Part shown: positions 12,659-14,593 of the stretch, piece after piece
Layout of the letters: each line of letters opens with the position of its first letter
How positions within the stretch are numbered: the first letter of the stretch is position 1
Assembly (NCBI GenBank): GCA_964645815.1
Contig: CAZYCR010000021.1
Span: 1 to 14,593 of the forward strand
Source: JAHISC01 sp964645815
GTDB lineage: Bacteria > Patescibacteriota > Patescibacteriia > UBA9934
Length of the DNA stretch: 14,593 nucleotides
Reading direction: 5' to 3'
Program-made: the position numbers and the translations under genes
The notes under the pieces: generated by a model
What the model was told of the DNA's origin: nothing
Seen by the model: the letters and a program-made list of their open reading frames with translations, nothing else
Databases searched by the model: none

Positions 12659-13264
12659 CTAATTTACCTGCTTAAAATGCGGTGCCAGGGTCAGCCAACC
12701 ACAAAGAGCCATCAATGCCCCACCCCACCAAATTAATTGACCGACAGTGATGTCCTGCCGGACAGCGAGATGTAAAATCTGAGTAATACCATTCAAACCG
12801 ATCGCAATTACCGCTAAAGAAAAAACTATTCGCCAGATTCTAGCTTTTAATTGCAAAATAATAGGGTAGGTAAAAATGGCTAACCCTAAAAAAATTGGCG
12901 AAGAGACTGCCGCAGCTAACCCAACGGTTACGATGAAGGTAACTTCTCTGATAGATGCTCCAAGCTTCGCAGTTAATCCTTTAAATTGTTCTTTAAGGTG
13001 AAGGGCAATAACCACAATAATAAAAAGTATGACTTGATACCGGAGATCAAGAGTCATATCGCTAGTCCAAACGCCAATACTACGAGCTCCAATCGTTGAA
13101 TCAATTAGGTGCGCAAGTAAGGACAGTTCCAAAACTATACTTGAGCCAAGAAAAATTTCTAAAACAATCAAAAGCAAAGCTGAACTTTTAGAAGCCTGCC
13201 AAAGTCGGCTAAAATTCTCCTTAAAACCACGGAGTCCACCTACAATGTCGTTAAAAATCTGCAT
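12659..13264 (-). CDS. Multi-pass membrane protein of unknown function
   Basis: This 201-residue protein has five or six hydrophobic segments (about 29-55, 76-92, 108-120, 122-140, 143-163 and 174-194) and a short cytoplasmic N-terminus. No family is recognised; a partial likeness to transporter membrane domains is too weak to name. ATG 13264 is preferred because the nine extra residues of the longer frame (to 13291) run into the terminator of the upstream gene. It stops only about 20 bp before the -35 of the DGR target, within a perfect 14-bp palindrome (12652-12665). Confidence 0.7.
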   Translation of the reverse strand: MQIFNDIVGGLRGFKENFSRLWQASKSSALLLIVLEIFLGSSIVLELSLLAHLIDSTIGARSIGVWTSDMTLDLRYQVILFIIVVIALHLKEQFKGLTAKLGASIREVTFIVTVGLAAAVSSPIFLGLAIFTYPIILQLKARIWRIVFSLAVIAIGLNGITQILHLAVRQDITVGQLIWWGGALMALCGWLTLAPHFKQVN

Positions 13265-13281
13265 AAAAGTATGGTAACACA

Positions 13282-13321
13282 AACAAATCAAAACACCACC
13301 CCGTAAAAGTCAGAGTGGTGT
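13282..13321 (-). terminator. Terminator of the GlmU-like gene
   Basis: ACACCAC (13293-13299) and GTGGTGT (13315-13321) form a 7-bp stem, and the minus strand continues into TTTTGATTTGTTTG. Confidence 0.7.
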
Positions 13322-13326
13322 CTCTG

Positions 13327-14073
13327 TTAGGCTAAAATCTTTTCTGCTCGAGCAAGTTCTTCTGGAGTGTTAATGCCAACCACTTCAAATGGTTCAGCCA
13401 AAGTTGTGACCACGTGAGCGCCCTCATCGATGGCGATACCAATTAAATCTGTTAGGTAATACTCACCGCTAGCATTTTTATTTTGTATTTCCGGTAAATG
13501 CTCCCAGAGCCAGTCTGCATTAAAGAGGTAAATACCAGGATTTAGCTCAGTAATTTTCTGTTCCTCTTCTGAAGCATCTTTTTTCTCGCGAATTCCCAAC
13601 AACTGTCCAACTTCGTCACGTATCATTTTGCCCCAACTCTCAAAGGCAACAAAGTCACCAGAAAAGTTTGGCACCTTAACCGTAAGCATAGCAATCTCCG
13701 CGTCGCTATCTTTTTTAAGATTAACCAACTTTTGTAAAGTATCGGCGCTGATGAACGGATGATCACCGTAAAGGATTAAAATATTTTCTGCACCATTGGC
13801 TGCGTCTTGTGCCATTTGTACCGCGTGACCGGTTCCCAATTGTTCTTCTTGCACGGCGTATTCACAATCCTTATCAGAGCAAACTTCAAAAAATTGTTCC
13901 AAACTATCAGGCGCAACAACTAAGATTGGTTTTTCATCGATACCACTGTCTTCAATGCTATCGAGTAAGTGTCGCACCATTGGGCGACCTCCAATTTCGA
14001 CCAAAGGTTTTGGTATCTCGGCCCCCATTCGCTTGCCTTTACCGGCTGCGAGAATAACAATTCGTGTACTCAT
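13327..14073 (-). CDS. UDP-N-acetylglucosamine pyrophosphorylase-like nucleotidyltransferase (GlmU N-terminal domain only)
   Basis: This 248-residue protein covers the uridylyltransferase half of GlmU, which makes UDP-GlcNAc from GlcNAc-1-phosphate and UTP for cell-wall synthesis. Visible motifs are the nucleotide loop ILAAGKGKRMG (7-17) with PKPL after it, QLGTGHAV (78-85), LYGDHP (101-106) with the metal-binding Asp104, ELNPGIYLF, GEYYLTDLIGIA and the closing GINTPEELARAE. All have direct counterparts in GlmU. The left-handed beta-helix acetyltransferase half is missing, so it is monofunctional and another enzyme would have to supply GlcNAc-1-phosphate. It could also act on another sugar phosphate. 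Monocistronic, with its own promoter and terminator. Confidence 0.87.
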   Translation of the reverse strand: MSTRIVILAAGKGKRMGAEIPKPLVEIGGRPMVRHLLDSIEDSGIDEKPILVVAPDSLEQFFEVCSDKDCEYAVQEEQLGTGHAVQMAQDAANGAENILILYGDHPFISADTLQKLVNLKKDSDAEIAMLTVKVPNFSGDFVAFESWGKMIRDEVGQLLGIREKKDASEEEQKITELNPGIYLFNADWLWEHLPEIQNKNASGEYYLTDLIGIAIDEGAHVVTTLAEPFEVVGINTPEELARAEKILA

Positions 14074-14093
14074 AGGGTCTATTCTTTCCGGGC

Positions 14094-14122
14094 ATGATAC
14101 GTCAAAAGAGCTGATCAGTCAA
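14094..14122 (-). promoter_or_regulatory. Promoter of the GlmU-like gene
   Basis: On the minus strand TTGACT (14122-14117), 17-bp spacer, TATCAT (14099-14094), about 20 bp before the start codon. It lies only about 27 bp after the 5S rRNA. Confidence 0.7.
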
Positions 14123-14148
14123 CAGAAAGATTAAATAAAAAATTCCCA

Positions 14149-14263
14149 TGGTTCTGGCGACCACCTACTCTCGCGCATCTGCACTACCATCGGCCCCAGT
14201 GGCTTAACTGCTGTGTTCGGGATGGAAAACAGGTGTGACCCACTAGGAAGTGTCACCAGAACT
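14149..14263 (-). rRNA. rrf: 5S ribosomal RNA
   Basis: On the minus strand the sequence begins TTCTGGTGAC and ends GTCGCCAGAACC, pairing to form helix I. It includes the conserved CCCGAACACAGCAGTTAAGCC loop region and GATGGTAGTGC, with GCGAGAGTAGG near the 3' end. About 115 nt; exact ends are approximate. It follows the 23S gene by about 45 nt on the same strand. Confidence 0.93.
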
Positions 14264-14309
14264 ATGAGAATTTTTACAATGAAATCGCACTAGACTCTTT
14301 CAGGAGTAC

Positions 14310-14593
14310 TCAGTGAACGAAGAGCTGGACCTATTAGTACACCTCGGCTAAATACATTGCTGCACTTACACCTGGTGACTATCAACCTTCTAGTCTCGAA
14401 GGGGTCTCATAATGATAACTAATCTTGGAAACGGCTTCGCACTTAGATGCTTTCAGCGCTTATCCGTACCGAACGTAGCTACCCAGCGATGCCCCTGGCA
14501 GGACAACTGGTACACTAGAGGTTCGTCCGTCCCGGTCCTCTCGTACTAGGGAAGGGTTTCCTCAGTTATCAACGCGCACAGTGGATAGGAGAC
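14310..14593 (-). rRNA. rrl: 23S ribosomal RNA, 3' end (continues beyond window)
   Basis: The minus strand contains the sarcin-ricin loop AGTACGAGAGGACCGG, then GGGTAGCTACGTTCGG, GATAAGCGCTGAAAGCATCTAAG and GTGTACTAATAGG, the standard order of domain VI at the 3' end of 23S rRNA. The 3' boundary near 14310 is estimated. The 5' part lies outside the window. Confidence 0.93.

Noticed and set aside
13265..13291. Nine extra N-terminal residues for the membrane protein
   Set aside because: They would overlap the T-run and stem of the preceding gene's terminator and have no ribosome-binding site.

Overview
This AT-rich bacterial window has short intergenic gaps, many small single-pass membrane-anchored proteins of unknown function, a lysine-rich histone-H1-like protein, a monofunctional GlmU-type nucleotidyltransferase and a 23S-5S rRNA pair. 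Together with a compact diversity-generating retroelement (DGR) this best fits a Candidate Phyla Radiation (Patescibacteria) genome; that placement is inference from gene style, not from a phylogenetic marker. Stops are TAA, TAG and TGA, so the genetic code looks standard.

Layout. 1-3916 (+): an operon with 3-8 nt or smaller gaps holding two PfkB-family kinases (the first cut by the window edge), a membrane-anchored protein, a D-2-hydroxyacid dehydrogenase and another membrane-anchored protein, closed by a hairpin terminator. 4043-4711 (+): a paralogue of that last protein with its own promoter. 4725-5103: a tRNA-Ala(UGC) gene on the minus strand, flanked on both sides by palindromic inserts that duplicate the ends of the tRNA. 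5198-6580 (+): a secreted L,D-transpeptidase with FG-GAP-like repeats. 6795-6998 (+): an H1-like basic protein behind a long leader. 7137-7469 (+): a GNAT acetyltransferase. 7543-8148 (-): a REP-associated (Y1/RAYT) transposase bounded by inverted repeats.

8330-12420 (minus strand apart from avd) is the most interesting part: a DGR. Reading along the minus strand it holds a variable target gene (12420 to 11650) ending in a variable repeat (VR), a terminator, a template repeat (TR), the reverse transcriptase (RT), and an Endonuclease-Q-like PHP nuclease. Avd lies between TR and RT but on the opposite strand. TR and VR are 114 bp each. By my hand alignment they differ at 19 positions, all of which are A in the TR, which is the DGR adenine-mutagenesis signature. 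The RT frame is shifted at a run of eight G; adding one G restores the conserved RT C-terminus and moves the stop to 1 nt before the EndoQ start, so RT and EndoQ appear to be coupled genes. The target gene carries an in-frame TAG upstream of VR. Thus two of the DGR genes are interrupted as assembled (error, switch or decay cannot be told apart here).

12659-14593 (-): a multi-pass membrane protein, a GlmU-like uridylyltransferase with a clear promoter, 5S rRNA, and the 3' end of 23S rRNA running off the window.
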